IMG/VR virus record: IMGVR_UViG_3300030101_002139 | Location: 1-29,941 of that record | Reading direction: 5' to 3' (one strand) | Origin: a virus | DNA: 29,941 nucleotides | The notes under the pieces: model-generated | Seen by the model: the letters and a program-made list of their open reading frames with translations, nothing else | Database searches by the model: none | What the model was told of the DNA's origin: nothing | Position numbers and translations under genes: made by a program | In this document: positions 15,434 through 23,385 of the stretch, in pieces | Numbering within the stretch: the first letter of the stretch is position 1 | How the letters are laid out: each line of letters begins with the position of its first letter

Positions 15434-16933
15434 GTGGCTGACATACCTGCTGGCTCTCTAACAGTTAAAGTCGATGCAAACCTCAAGCCATTGAAGGATG
15501 GCTTGGACGAAGCCAAGACCAAAGTCGCACAGGCTGACAAAGCGATTGAGCAGACTACTCAGAACACGAAGAAGGGATTCTTTGAGGCCGGTGGTCGAGT
15601 CCAAGACTTTCAATCCAAGTTATCTGCATCGCTTGGAGTCATTGCGGGCTTTGCCGCAGCAGCCCAACTGATCGGTGGTATTGCTGACGGCTTTGCGGCT
15701 GCCAGCGATGCAATCGAAGAATCAAATGGCGGTCTTGATGCGTTGGACAAAGGCACGGCTGCGTTCCTTGAGAAAGTGCCGATCCTCAACAACTTCGCCA
15801 ACTTTGGCCGCTCGCTCGCCATTGGTCTTGGTCTTGCGACCGACGAAGTCAAAGAGTTGCAAGAAGCCCTTGAGTCAGTCCGCCGCGAGCAAGCACTGTT
15901 CACGTCTGCGGTTGGCGGTCAGAACCAGTCACTTGCAAACCAAGCACAGATACAAGAACTGCTTGGCAACACGCTTGAAGCCAACAGACTCAAAGCCGAG
16001 CAAGCGTTTCAAGCACAGTTGAAACAAGCCCAAGAGTTGCGGGATGAGGCCAAAAGGTTTGCACAAGAAGAGGGTACTTCAGTCACCGAGGGCCGTGCAG
16101 GTGTGGCTTCAAGGCAAGCCGCAGAACTCGAACGTCAAGCAGAGATCATTCGTGATCTGACAATCCAAGCAGCCGAACGGGCAGAACAAGAAGCCAAGGT
16201 TGCTGCTGAACAAGCAAAGGCAAAAGAACAAGCAGCAGAAGCATTGCGCATCCAGCAAGAGCAGCAAAGGCTTGAGGATGCCAGATTGCAGAAGCAAGAA
16301 CAACTTGCACAGGCTGCGTTGTCTTCAGAGGAAGCACAAAACGAGCGGCTAGAGTTGGCAAGGTTGCAACTGCAAATTGCTGAAGCAACGGACGAGAAAC
16401 GCAAAGAAGAACTGCAGAACTTCTTGGAACTGGTTAAGGCTGAGAACGCATTTGAGAAATCTGTTGAGCGTGTCAATAAGTTGTTTGACCAGCGTGTTGA
16501 ACTTGCCAAACAAGGCGAAGAGTCTGAAGCCGACGTGGCCCGGTTGGAGCGAGAACGGCAAGCCGCGATTGACAGAGTCAAGCAAGAGTTTGAAGCCAAG
16601 GAACAACAGCGATCCATTGAGAACTTGCGCAAGCGCAAAGAACAGGCTGCCAGCCTTGCTCAAAAGCAAGCCGATGACGCCAAAAAAATCGCAGAGGCCG
16701 CAGCCAAAGAACAAGCCGAAGCAGAGAAAGCCGAACGTGAGAAGGCAAGGTTGGCAACTGCTGGAGAGACTGCTATTGGTGCGTTCAAGTTTGCTCTAAG
16801 TGGTTTGACCAAAGGTAACGATGCGGAGAAGAAGGCCGATCAAGAAGCACCAAAGCAGACTGAACTTCTACAAGACGCCGTGAACCTTTTGGATAGGATT
16901 GCCCGTGCGGGTGCTTCTGGAGTATTGACATGA
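15434..16933 (+). CDS. Tape measure protein (short)
   Basis: A 499-aa protein starting at GTG 15434 with GAGGTGA just upstream. The N-terminus (LTVKVDANLKPLKDGLDEAK) is typical of tape measure proteins. One hydrophobic Gly/Ala segment follows (LGVIAGFAAAAQLIGGIADG, about residues 66-85). From about 130 to 470 it is almost all helical, rich in Gln, Glu, Ala and Lys with heptad-like repeats (AEQAKAKEQAAEALRIQQEQ). At about 0.15 nm per residue the tail would be near 75 nm long. No lysozyme or peptidase domain is visible. It is coupled to the next gene by ATGA. Confidence 0.85.
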   Translation: MADIPAGSLTVKVDANLKPLKDGLDEAKTKVAQADKAIEQTTQNTKKGFFEAGGRVQDFQSKLSASLGVIAGFAAAAQLIGGIADGFAAASDAIEESNGGLDALDKGTAAFLEKVPILNNFANFGRSLAIGLGLATDEVKELQEALESVRREQALFTSAVGGQNQSLANQAQIQELLGNTLEANRLKAEQAFQAQLKQAQELRDEAKRFAQEEGTSVTEGRAGVASRQAAELERQAEIIRDLTIQAAERAEQEAKVAAEQAKAKEQAAEALRIQQEQQRLEDARLQKQEQLAQAALSSEEAQNERLELARLQLQIAEATDEKRKEELQNFLELVKAENAFEKSVERVNKLFDQRVELAKQGEESEADVARLERERQAAIDRVKQEFEAKEQQRSIENLRKRKEQAASLAQKQADDAKKIAEAAAKEQAEAEKAEREKARLATAGETAIGAFKFALSGLTKGNDAEKKADQEAPKQTELLQDAVNLLDRIARAGASGVLT

Positions 16934-17820
16934 CCGTGACATCAACCGAACTTGCCGACACCGGCGGCCTGCAATTCGATGCGTCTGGGCCAACCACCAC
17001 AACGCAGCGGCGGTTCGTGGTTAAGGCTGACTCAACTGAAGATCAACTGACAACTGACTTGCAAGCAATGAGAGAAACGGGTGTAGGTATCGGGTCGTTC
17101 CACCCGGACTACCCAACATTGGTATGCGTCAAGATTCAAGGCAAGCGAGATCCTGAAAACCCACTGGTCTGGCGTGTCACTGCGGACTACAGCACTGACT
17201 CACTGATTGGCCCTGACATTGGCCCCGGACCATCCTTCAGGCAAACTTGGAATCTTTCAGTGCAGGCGAAGTTCAAAGACGTATATCGTCGGCCGCCAGA
17301 ATCCGGTGTGACAGCACCCAGTCCTTATCAGAACCCGGTTGAAGGCGTTGAACTTGGTACAGACATCGGTGGCATTGCCATTGATGCTGCTGGTGATCCG
17401 CAAAGCGTTCTTGACACTGAACCTCGCCTTGTCATTGATATTGAGATGGAAACCAATCCGTTTCAAGCAATATCGCTTTTGTCTTCTCTGATGCGTTATG
17501 CAGGCATGCGAAACTCAAACACGTTCCTTGGTGCGGCAGTAGGACAACTGCTCTACATCGGAGCCAACAGCCGTTTCCTTGGCAACACGCAGTTTGGCGC
17601 TCGGTACTCTATCCAGCATGTGATTGCCTATGACAGGTTCCGCCATCGCGTGCAAGTTGCTGAACGTGATACTTTCAGGCAAGGCCAATACGTCGTACGA
17701 CTTGGCACTGAGGACAACATCGACGGCGGAGAACTATATATTGGAAAAGCATTCAAGGTAGTATGGCAACAGCCCTTTCCTGAACTCTTTGACTTCCGAA
17801 ACTTGGGCATTCAACTGTGA
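16930..17820 (+). CDS. Tail protein after tape measure, possible distal-tail-type
   Basis: A 296-aa protein with no confident family. It is mixed alpha/beta with many strands: RRFVVKADSTEDQLTTDL at the start, VWRVTADYSTDS, then MRYAGMRNSNTFLG, and a final GGELYIGKAFKVVWQQPFPE. The place directly after the tape measure gene is where distal tail or tube-adaptor proteins are encoded. Overlaps: ATGA with the tape measure gene upstream, GTGA with the next gene. Confidence 0.55.
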   Translation: MTVTSTELADTGGLQFDASGPTTTTQRRFVVKADSTEDQLTTDLQAMRETGVGIGSFHPDYPTLVCVKIQGKRDPENPLVWRVTADYSTDSLIGPDIGPGPSFRQTWNLSVQAKFKDVYRRPPESGVTAPSPYQNPVEGVELGTDIGGIAIDAAGDPQSVLDTEPRLVIDIEMETNPFQAISLLSSLMRYAGMRNSNTFLGAAVGQLLYIGANSRFLGNTQFGARYSIQHVIAYDRFRHRVQVAERDTFRQGQYVVRLGTEDNIDGGELYIGKAFKVVWQQPFPELFDFRNLGIQL

Positions 17821-18485
17821 GCCAAATACCACCAATCAATACTGGACTCGGAAACCTCACGCCAGAAGTGTGGTCGAGGATGTCAAACTCGATCTACGAA
17901 ACAGAAAAGTTAAATGGTCAAGTGAGACCGCGAAGACAAGAGGTGAACCCAAACCCGATCACGTTTCCTGCTTTGATCACTGGATACGACATGATCACGC
18001 AGAACGTATCGGGAGTTGCGCGGCGGGTGTATTACTACACTTGGAAGGAAGTTGCGATTAAAGCAGAGCCGACCGTGATAAATGTCGTGGACTTTGACGG
18101 ACAACGAACGAGTTCAGGCATCCCCGGTGGTGGCGGTGGTCCCGGTGGCCCTGCTAACCCATACCAAATCCCCGGCATCAATGGTGCTGAGTTTGGGATT
18201 CCCATTATTAAAGAGAGTGCCACCCTTGGCGTTGACTTGAGCAAATACCCTTCAAAGGTTGTGACGATGCCAGCCGTTCACCGATTCCAAGGGCCACCGA
18301 TCAGAGATGGTGATTCTGTTGAGACTTCCATTGAAACCGCAAGCGGTCCACTGGTGATGATGACGTTGTTGCGTTGCGTCTTTGAACCTGAAGAAGGTGT
18401 TGATGTGTTTGGCTCGCAGTTTAGAGAAGTCGCCTTCTTCTACTCTGCGTCGAAGATTGACGGTGATTGTGACGAGAGCGGCTGA
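17817..18485 (+). CDS. Tail-tip structural protein, unknown
   Basis: A 222-aa protein starting with GTG in a GTGA overlap. I do not recognise it. It begins with a polar segment (IPPINTGLGNLTPEVWSRM), has a strand pair around VARRVYYYTWKEVAI, then a Gly/Pro-rich flexible linker (GIPGGGGGPGGPANPYQ, residues about 100-116), and a C-terminal region with MMTLLRCVFEPEEG. The linker suggests two lobes. A role in the tail tip is inferred from its place in the operon. Confidence 0.55.
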   Translation: MSQIPPINTGLGNLTPEVWSRMSNSIYETEKLNGQVRPRRQEVNPNPITFPALITGYDMITQNVSGVARRVYYYTWKEVAIKAEPTVINVVDFDGQRTSSGIPGGGGGPGGPANPYQIPGINGAEFGIPIIKESATLGVDLSKYPSKVVTMPAVHRFQGPPIRDGDSVETSIETASGPLVMMTLLRCVFEPEEGVDVFGSQFREVAFFYSASKIDGDCDESG

Positions 18486-20092
18486 TGCACCCAAAGCGAT
18501 TCTGTTGTTGTCCGGGTGAATCTTTGGAGGTTGCACGGTATGTCGAAGTCGTGCCGGTGATCAGCATTCCGGCAAGTTCATACATGTACGACAACGTTAA
18601 GTTCTTTCTCGATCTTGGTGAAGACTCAGAATTGAATGATGACTTATTGCTGTATGAAGGCGGACCGGCAGCCACAGGCGGTGCGTTTGTTCGTTTGGGC
18701 TTTCTTGACGTGTTTGTTCCAGATAAAATGTCAGTTACATACGCCGACGGGATTGCAAGTACCGGAAACCTTGATAACATCAACGCACTAAGACACCGAG
18801 GCTGGAAAATCAAAGACAATGGCTTACGATTCAGCAACTTTGAATGGGAAACTGGCGACTTCAGTGACATGACTCGCGTAGAAATGGGCCGTCCGGGTAC
18901 TGCTGGAAGTCTTGAAGATCCTGTTAGCCAAGTCGATGAGGGTGGGTTCTACTTTCTTGCGGGCGAGTTCAGTCAAACGCCAGCACTGGTGACTGAGAAG
19001 ACTACTGTTGATCAAAATGGTGATGCAGTCAACTACTTCATTGGGTACAACCCAAGAAGAGAATGCTCAAAGCCTGAGCAGGCTAGAACCTACAACAGCA
19101 ACAGCGAAAGACTTCTGTTTGACTTCACCACTGTGTTTCCGCCCACAATCACCCTGACCTTTCGATACAGGTACAGATACACTTCCTCCTCGCCTTTCCA
19201 AGAGCAGGTAATCACAAGGACGTATCAAAAGTTTGTAGCAGGATCGGCAACTTTTCAAACAACTGAGTTGCTTGAAAGGAGCGATGGATTGGGCAACTAT
19301 CGAAACGTGGACGGGTATGTCACAGAAGAAGCGATTGATTCCGATTATATTTTATTCGGATATCGTGCAATTGACTGTACTGAAGAAAGAACAGAAAGTG
19401 ACGGCGATCTTGTTTATATCTCAGCACCAAGCATGCCGATCAAGTACTACAGTTTCGGAAAACGAGACATCTTTCAGCATGTTGGTGGGGTGATCAAGTT
19501 TGCGACTGGTGATGGTGGGCAAGGGCTTGCGAATGTCTTCACGGATGAAGATTTCAATCAATTCCAAGACGCAAACAATTTTATTCCTCACCAAACAAGA
19601 TTTGGTGCTGTAACGTCGGATCTGACTTATGGGCCAGATTGCCCGACGCTTGAAGAAGATACCAAATTACAAACGTTTTTTGGTACAGGATCGGTCCCTT
19701 TTGGAACTACGAATCCGGCCCAGGGCATTGGATACTCTTGTATGTCTTACAAGGGGCAAACGGAACTTCAAAGCATTCACACTTTGTCACTTGAAACTGG
19801 ATATGGACAAGGAGCAACATTTTTCCTTTTCCCAAGACTTCGCCGTGATGGAGACGGAGTACCCGGCAGCGGCAACCCCTCCAATATCACTCTTGTCAAT
19901 GTTGTCAATGATGATTGGGGATGGGGAACCATTGATATGCCGATCATCCACTTGGATTCTAAAACTGGAGCCGTAGGTTTGCGGTCACTGACCAACCCGC
20001 TTGGTGGTGCTTACCACTATTTGACTGACGGATTGACTTCCGGCTCTTTCTTTAGTTTGCCGATGCTGATACCAGATGTTACACAAGGATGA
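18485..20092 (+). CDS. Large tail-tip structural protein, unknown
   Basis: A 535-aa protein, the largest after the tape measure, starting in a TGATG overlap at 18485. It begins MHPKRFCCCPGES with three Cys in a row, which is unusual. The rest is rich in aromatic residues and strands (LTFRYRYRYTSSSPFQEQVI; VNVVNDDWGWGTIDMP). No enzyme motif was seen. By size and place it may be the tail hub or a central fibre. Base composition and codon choice look more AT-rich in places (19080-19460) than in the neighbouring genes. Confidence 0.55.
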   Translation: MHPKRFCCCPGESLEVARYVEVVPVISIPASSYMYDNVKFFLDLGEDSELNDDLLLYEGGPAATGGAFVRLGFLDVFVPDKMSVTYADGIASTGNLDNINALRHRGWKIKDNGLRFSNFEWETGDFSDMTRVEMGRPGTAGSLEDPVSQVDEGGFYFLAGEFSQTPALVTEKTTVDQNGDAVNYFIGYNPRRECSKPEQARTYNSNSERLLFDFTTVFPPTITLTFRYRYRYTSSSPFQEQVITRTYQKFVAGSATFQTTELLERSDGLGNYRNVDGYVTEEAIDSDYILFGYRAIDCTEERTESDGDLVYISAPSMPIKYYSFGKRDIFQHVGGVIKFATGDGGQGLANVFTDEDFNQFQDANNFIPHQTRFGAVTSDLTYGPDCPTLEEDTKLQTFFGTGSVPFGTTNPAQGIGYSCMSYKGQTELQSIHTLSLETGYGQGATFFLFPRLRRDGDGVPGSGNPSNITLVNVVNDDWGWGTIDMPIIHLDSKTGAVGLRSLTNPLGGAYHYLTDGLTSGSFFSLPMLIPDVTQG

Positions 20093-20360
20093 ATGTCTGT
20101 CGTATCCAGCCATGAATTGCAAATATCTGACGATTCAACTTGGCGAACGGCTATGCGGACTCAACCGGCACGAGCGCCCGACCGAAGAAGATTGTGCGGC
20201 CTGCAAAGAAGCGGGCCGGGATTCTATTGGTGGACTCGGTGACTCGCTTGCCCGATATATCAACAAGACACCGATGCGTCGATTGAAGCCGAAGGGCTGT
20301 GGCTGCAAGCAAAGGCAAGAACGGCTCAACAAATTGATGCCGGCAAAGGATTCTAACTGA
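20076..20360 (+). CDS. Small Cys-rich, probably zinc-binding tail-operon protein
   Basis: A 94-aa protein if started at ATG 20076, 82 aa if started at ATG 20112 (MNCKYLTIQLGERLCGLNRH), which looks like a natural N-terminus. Neither start has a clear ribosome site. Cys occur at MNCKY, RLCGL, EDCAAC and GCGCKQRQERLN. The last motif, Gly-Cys-(Gly)-Cys-Lys-x-Arg-x-x-x-Leu-Asn, is common in small proteins encoded at the end of phage tail operons. Function unknown. It shares a base with the next start (TGATG at 20358-20362). Confidence 0.65.
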   Translation: MLHKDECLSYPAMNCKYLTIQLGERLCGLNRHERPTEEDCAACKEAGRDSIGGLGDSLARYINKTPMRRLKPKGCGCKQRQERLNKLMPAKDSN

Positions 20361-21205
20361 TGGCAACTCTGATCTGGACAGGCGGCGAGTCAGCAACAAC
20401 CAAGACGTTTATGACTGCTGCGAACTGGGGTGGCACGGCTCCATCTAATGATGACACCTTGATCATTAACAGCAGCAGCGACACCATCGGCGGTGCGGCA
20501 ACTGGCCTGACCGGCATCACGTTCCGAGTGGGCAGCGGCTTCACCGGGACGATTGGCAGCAGCACGACATACCTTGACCTTGACGGGCCGCTGTGTGAGT
20601 TTGCTTCAGGTGGAACCACTGCGTTCCTCACAGGCACTTGGACAAACTTCCGGGTAACTGGCGGTTCTGCTTCGCCTTTGTTTCTCACGCTCAAAGGCAA
20701 CGCATCGACAGCAGTCACCACACTGCTCGCCAGCCGCTTGAGTGGAACAGTGACGGTCGGATCGTCTGCGGCTGTGACCACGGTGCAAATGAACGGTTCA
20801 AACGTCGGCACGATTGACCTTGCCAGCAGCATCACCGGGCTTGCCAACATTACGGTGACTGAAGGCTCAGTAGTATGTGCTTCAACAATCAGTGGCACAG
20901 CGTCTGTGATTGGTGGATCGTTGAGAACGTCTGGAACGTCTGCGTACCCAACCATCGAGATAGATACCAACGGATCGTGCGACTATCGAAGCAGCGGCAC
21001 GATCACCACGCTTAACATTTTTGACGGTGTGTTCACCAGCCGTGACAACGAAACCGCAGGCTTCACGATCACGACCGCCAACAACCACAGCGGTGGACGC
21101 TTACTGCTTGACGGGGCTTTAAACAACGCGACCGTGACCAACCCGATCAGCATGCTGGGCGGTGACGCCTCGTTTGCGGTGGGCAGCACGATCAGTCTTG
21201 GCTAA
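20360..21205 (+). CDS. Beta-solenoid-like appendage protein
   Basis: A 281-aa Ser/Thr/Gly-rich protein. Residues 4-30 contain LIWTGGESATTKTFMTAANW and a G-x-A-P turn, like the W-x-G...NW...P pattern at the start of 1970-2851. The rest alternates short strands with Gly/Ser turns (TLLASRLSGTVTVGSSAAVT; GSCDYRSSGTITTLNIFDG), as in a parallel beta-helix. No catalytic or chaperone motif was seen. It is the last gene of the tail operon, and its final 14 bp overlap the convergent minus-strand gene. Confidence 0.6.
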   Translation: MATLIWTGGESATTKTFMTAANWGGTAPSNDDTLIINSSSDTIGGAATGLTGITFRVGSGFTGTIGSSTTYLDLDGPLCEFASGGTTAFLTGTWTNFRVTGGSASPLFLTLKGNASTAVTTLLASRLSGTVTVGSSAAVTTVQMNGSNVGTIDLASSITGLANITVTEGSVVCASTISGTASVIGGSLRTSGTSAYPTIEIDTNGSCDYRSSGTITTLNIFDGVFTSRDNETAGFTITTANNHSGGRLLLDGALNNATVTNPISMLGGDASFAVGSTISLG

Positions 21206-21530
21206 ACAGTTCCAACTGATCACCGGGCTTCTGCCCAACAAAGTGCCAATGCAACGCCACCAGTAACTCGCCGTGAGCCATCTGCTGCACTGAGTGTTCC
21301 AGCAATGCCATCGCCAGCAAAATTACGCCCTGCGGTTCCTTTCCGTCAGCCCTGTCTGCAACGGACCACAGAGCCTCTGACAGGCGTTCTCGCAAAAATG
21401 TGAGTGATTCCTCATTCGACATGCTCTTGGCTGTCACAAGCCACTCACACGCCTCTACGCGGGCGTTGCGTGTCAAGCGGTCGTAAGCCGTGTAGGTTTC
21501 GACATTTTGAAAACCCATAAACCGCGTCAT
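21192..21530 (-). CDS. Lone minus-strand gene, unknown; possible regulator
   Basis: A 112-aa protein, MTRFMGFQNVETYTAYDRLT onward, mostly helical with an amphipathic middle (GVILLAMALLEHSVQQMAHG) and ending LELFSQD. I do not recognise the family and see no clear HTH. It fills a 366-bp stretch that has no + strand gene, reads protein-like throughout, and is divergent from the early operon, where a repressor or other regulator would sit. Its 3' end overlaps the tail operon by 14 bp. The start codon has only a weak upstream purine patch. An AT-rich region with an operator-like inverted repeat lies just upstream. Confidence 0.6.
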   Translation of the reverse strand: MTRFMGFQNVETYTAYDRLTRNARVEACEWLVTAKSMSNEESLTFLRERLSEALWSVADRADGKEPQGVILLAMALLEHSVQQMAHGELLVALHWHFVGQKPGDQLELFSQD

Positions 21531-21553
21531 AACTGCATCATCGTCGAGTAAGA

Positions 21554-21577
21554 AGCAAAAATGTAAAAAATTTTGCT
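21554..21577. promoter_or_regulatory. Operator-like inverted repeat in the divergent intergenic region
   Basis: AGCAAAA (21554-21560) and TTTTGCT (21571-21577) are perfect inverted arms 10 bp apart, within an AT-rich stretch between the minus-strand gene and the promoter-like sequence of the early operon. The position between two divergent genes fits an operator. No factor is known to bind it. Confidence 0.4.
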
Positions 21578-21618
21578 GGTTCTTTGTATTTCAACAAAAA
21601 ACAAGACGAAACATATGG

Positions 21619-21662
21619 TATATTGGCTACACCGGGCACCATCGCTCGGAAAGGAAACTGAA
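21619..21662 (+). promoter_or_regulatory. Early promoter-like box with leader hairpin (copy A)
   Basis: TATATT at 21619-21624 lies in GGTATATTGG and no good -35 is seen 16-18 bp upstream. It is followed by a hairpin, CCGGGC (21632-21637) with GCTCGG (21644-21649), and then AAAGGAAACTGAA before the lysozyme ATG at 21663. The same order (GGTATAATGG, hairpin, AAAGGAACTGAAA, ATG) occurs at 24624-24671. Confidence 0.55.
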
Positions 21663-22070
21663 ATGATCACCACACTGATTGCAACCGTAGCCCTGAGCAT
21701 TGACATGACACCGCTTGAGCGTGCCATCTGGAAGGTTGAAAGCAACTGCCGCACCGGCGAAATCTGGGGCGACAACCATACCAGCGCGGGCGCGTTCCAG
21801 ATCGGCAAGCCGTATTTCACAGACAGTAAAATCAAAGGCAACTGGCCCGATGCCGTCTTTGATCTTGATACCAGCGTTCTTTGCTTTCGGGCGTATATGG
21901 ACCGCTATGCCAAGCCGCACCGCATCCCGGAAGGCATGACTAAAGCAGAAGCGATGGCTCGTATGCACAATGGCGGCCCTGCTGCCCTGCGCGCCACGGG
22001 CAATAAAAAACAGAATCTTGATCGTTACTGGTCAAAAGTTCAAAAGGCACTGAAGGAGCAAATAAAATGA
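21663..22070 (+). CDS. Invertebrate-type (i-type/destabilase-like) lysozyme, probable endolysin
   Basis: A 135-aa protein starting at ATG 21663, directly behind AAAGGAAACTGAA. The order of motifs matches i-type lysozymes: Glu26 in WKVESNC, Asp37 in WGDNHTSAG, then AGAFQIGKPYFTD (42-54), YMDRY (78-82), ARMHNGGP (99-106) and YWSKVQ (122-127). The family cleaves the glycan strand of peptidoglycan, and Glu and Asp are its catalytic pair. Most of the disulphide Cys of animal enzymes are missing (only two Cys remain). Residues 1-13 (ITTLIATVALSI) are hydrophobic and may act as a short signal-like segment. It is the first gene of the early block, far from the holin-like genes. A general lysozyme-like transglycosylase is the alternative. 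Confidence 0.75.
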   Translation: MITTLIATVALSIDMTPLERAIWKVESNCRTGEIWGDNHTSAGAFQIGKPYFTDSKIKGNWPDAVFDLDTSVLCFRAYMDRYAKPHRIPEGMTKAEAMARMHNGGPAALRATGNKKQNLDRYWSKVQKALKEQIK

Positions 22071-22270
22071 AAACACCACACCGCATCGTGATGCAAAAGC
22101 AGGCAGATTCAAACAGATGGATCGTACGTGACACCATTGCCGGGGAGGAGGTTAGAGTTGGCGATGCTGACAACATTCGTCAGGCTGCTGACCTTGCCGC
22201 CGACTTCGTTTCAGTACACGACCAAATCGTCAACAACACAGATTCAAAGGAGACAACGACAGATGACTAA
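22067..22270 (+). CDS. Small early protein, unknown
   Basis: A 67-aa protein in an ATGA overlap with the lysozyme gene. It begins MKTPHRIVMQKQADSNRWIV, then a short strand-turn (GEEVRVGDADN) and one helix (RQAADLAADFVSVHDQIV), ending in a Thr/Asp-rich tail. This looks like a small alpha/beta fold of one sheet and a helix. No family recognised. Translation is probably coupled to its neighbours. Confidence 0.6.
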   Translation: MKTPHRIVMQKQADSNRWIVRDTIAGEEVRVGDADNIRQAADLAADFVSVHDQIVNNTDSKETTTDD

Positions 22271-22454
22271 TTCTGTACGCAAGCACATCGAAACCATTGC
22301 GATCAAGGACCCCGAGGCAATACGAATCGTAATTGAAGAGGCGTATTCCCGTGGCATTACCAGCCGTGGTGGTCGCCAGATTGCCGCTGCAATCATTAAG
22401 GAATGGCATAACAGACAAGCCAAGAAACCAACACCAATAACAAAGGAGTTCTAA
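22263..22454 (+). CDS. Small early protein, unknown
   Basis: A 63-aa basic protein. The ATG at 22263 was chosen because AAAGGAGA lies about 10 nt upstream and it overlaps the previous gene by 8 nt. The sequence is helical: KHIETIAIKDPEAIRIVIEE, then SRGITSRGGRQIAAAIIKEW, which resembles a small HTH-like or nucleic-acid-binding helix pair. Function unknown. The ERF gene follows 3 nt later. Confidence 0.6.
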   Translation: MTNSVRKHIETIAIKDPEAIRIVIEEAYSRGITSRGGRQIAAAIIKEWHNRQAKKPTPITKEF

Positions 22455-22457
22455 ACA

Positions 22458-23069
22458 ATGACAAACGAGAGGAAGGCCAATGTGTGGACGGCCCTGAAGA
22501 CCGCACAACAATCACTTGATGCCGTGGGCAAAGGTTCAAAGAACCAGTTTCACGGGTACAATTACACCAGTGCAGAGGACATGCTGAAGGCTTGCCGTAA
22601 GGCGTTGCATAATGCTGGACTTGTGGCATACCGCCGCTCATGGTCACTTGAACAAACCGATCTTGGTTGTATGGTCAAGAACCAATTTTGTGTGGCGTTG
22701 GCGGCAGATGACCAAGCCGAAGAGGACTGTCTGTGTGCAGAGGTTACATACCCTGCAATTCCCGGCAACGGTCGCCCGCTTGATAAGGCTGTAAGTGCCG
22801 CATTGACCACGGCGTTCTCATACTGGTTGCGCGACATTCTGATGTTGCCACGAGTTGACGGTCTGGAAGTGGACACGCGAGATGATTCAACCTACAAACA
22901 TGACGAGCAAGAGGCCATCGGTCTTGCGGTCGAGATTGAGGATCGGGCGACCGATGAACAGATGCAGAAGTTGCTCAGCACCTTGCCGAAATACAAGGCG
23001 AGCAAACTGGAAGAAGTACCCGTGGTCACACTGAGGTCGTGGCTTAAAAGAGTGAAGGAGACAGTATGA
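22458..23069 (+). CDS. erf: ERF-family single-strand annealing protein
   Basis: A 203-aa protein with a good ribosome site (AAAGGAGTTCTAAACAATG). Residues 5-150 carry the ERF signature: VWTALKTAQQSLDAVGKGSK, then FHGYNYTSAEDMLKACRKAL, AEVTYPAIPGNGRPLDKAVS and AALTTAFSYWLRDILMLPR. ERF proteins anneal single-stranded DNA during phage recombination and genome circularisation. The last 60 residues form a helical tail with no family match. Neighbours are a small SSB-like protein and, later, a replication protein, so this is the recombination module. Confidence 0.92.
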   Translation: MTNERKANVWTALKTAQQSLDAVGKGSKNQFHGYNYTSAEDMLKACRKALHNAGLVAYRRSWSLEQTDLGCMVKNQFCVALAADDQAEEDCLCAEVTYPAIPGNGRPLDKAVSAALTTAFSYWLRDILMLPRVDGLEVDTRDDSTYKHDEQEAIGLAVEIEDRATDEQMQKLLSTLPKYKASKLEEVPVVTLRSWLKRVKETV

Positions 23070-23317
23070 AGCAATACAACAAAGTCGGCAACGGATCGTT
23101 GCATAACAATGGTGAAGTCACAGGCAAGCAGCCGCCATATGGTGGTCCGATTGAGATTGACGGACGCAAGTTGCGAATGTCAGCGTGGATCAAAGAGAAG
23201 GATGGCAAGAGGTACTTCAGTATTGAGGTGCAAGAGGTTATTGAAATCAATGACCACCAAGGCACACAGCCGTCTAATACAAGACCAGCCATCGACGATA
23301 GTGAAATACCATTCTAA
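23066..23317 (+). CDS. Small SSB-like protein with an acidic DDSEIPF tail
   Basis: An 83-aa protein with a short beta-rich core (IEIDGRKLRMSAWIKEKDGK, then RYFSIEVQEV) and the C-terminal tip DDSEIPF, which copies the acidic Ile-Pro-Phe tip by which bacterial SSBs bind replication partners. It is much shorter than cellular SSB (about 160-180 aa), so it may be a compact OB-fold or an SSB mimic. It overlaps the ERF gene by 4 nt (ATGA). Annealing protein plus SSB is a known functional pair. OB fold is inferred. Confidence 0.65.
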   Translation: MKQYNKVGNGSLHNNGEVTGKQPPYGGPIEIDGRKLRMSAWIKEKDGKRYFSIEVQEVIEINDHQGTQPSNTRPAIDDSEIPF

Positions 23318-23329
23318 AGCAACAGCCAG

Positions 23330-23354
23330 AGACCACCGCACCGGGCGGTGGTCT
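23330..23354 (+). terminator. Perfect 9-bp hairpin after the SSB-like gene
   Basis: AGACCACCG (23330-23338) and CGGTGGTCT (23346-23354) pair perfectly around a 7-nt loop. Only TTGAACC follows, so it lacks a true U-run. It lies in the 68-bp gap before the next gene, which has its own ribosome site (AGAGAGGAAAC). It may be an attenuator, an mRNA-stability element or an intrinsic terminator with a poor tail. Confidence 0.55.
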
Positions 23355-23385
23355 TGAACCCAAACAAAATCAGAGAGGAAACAAA

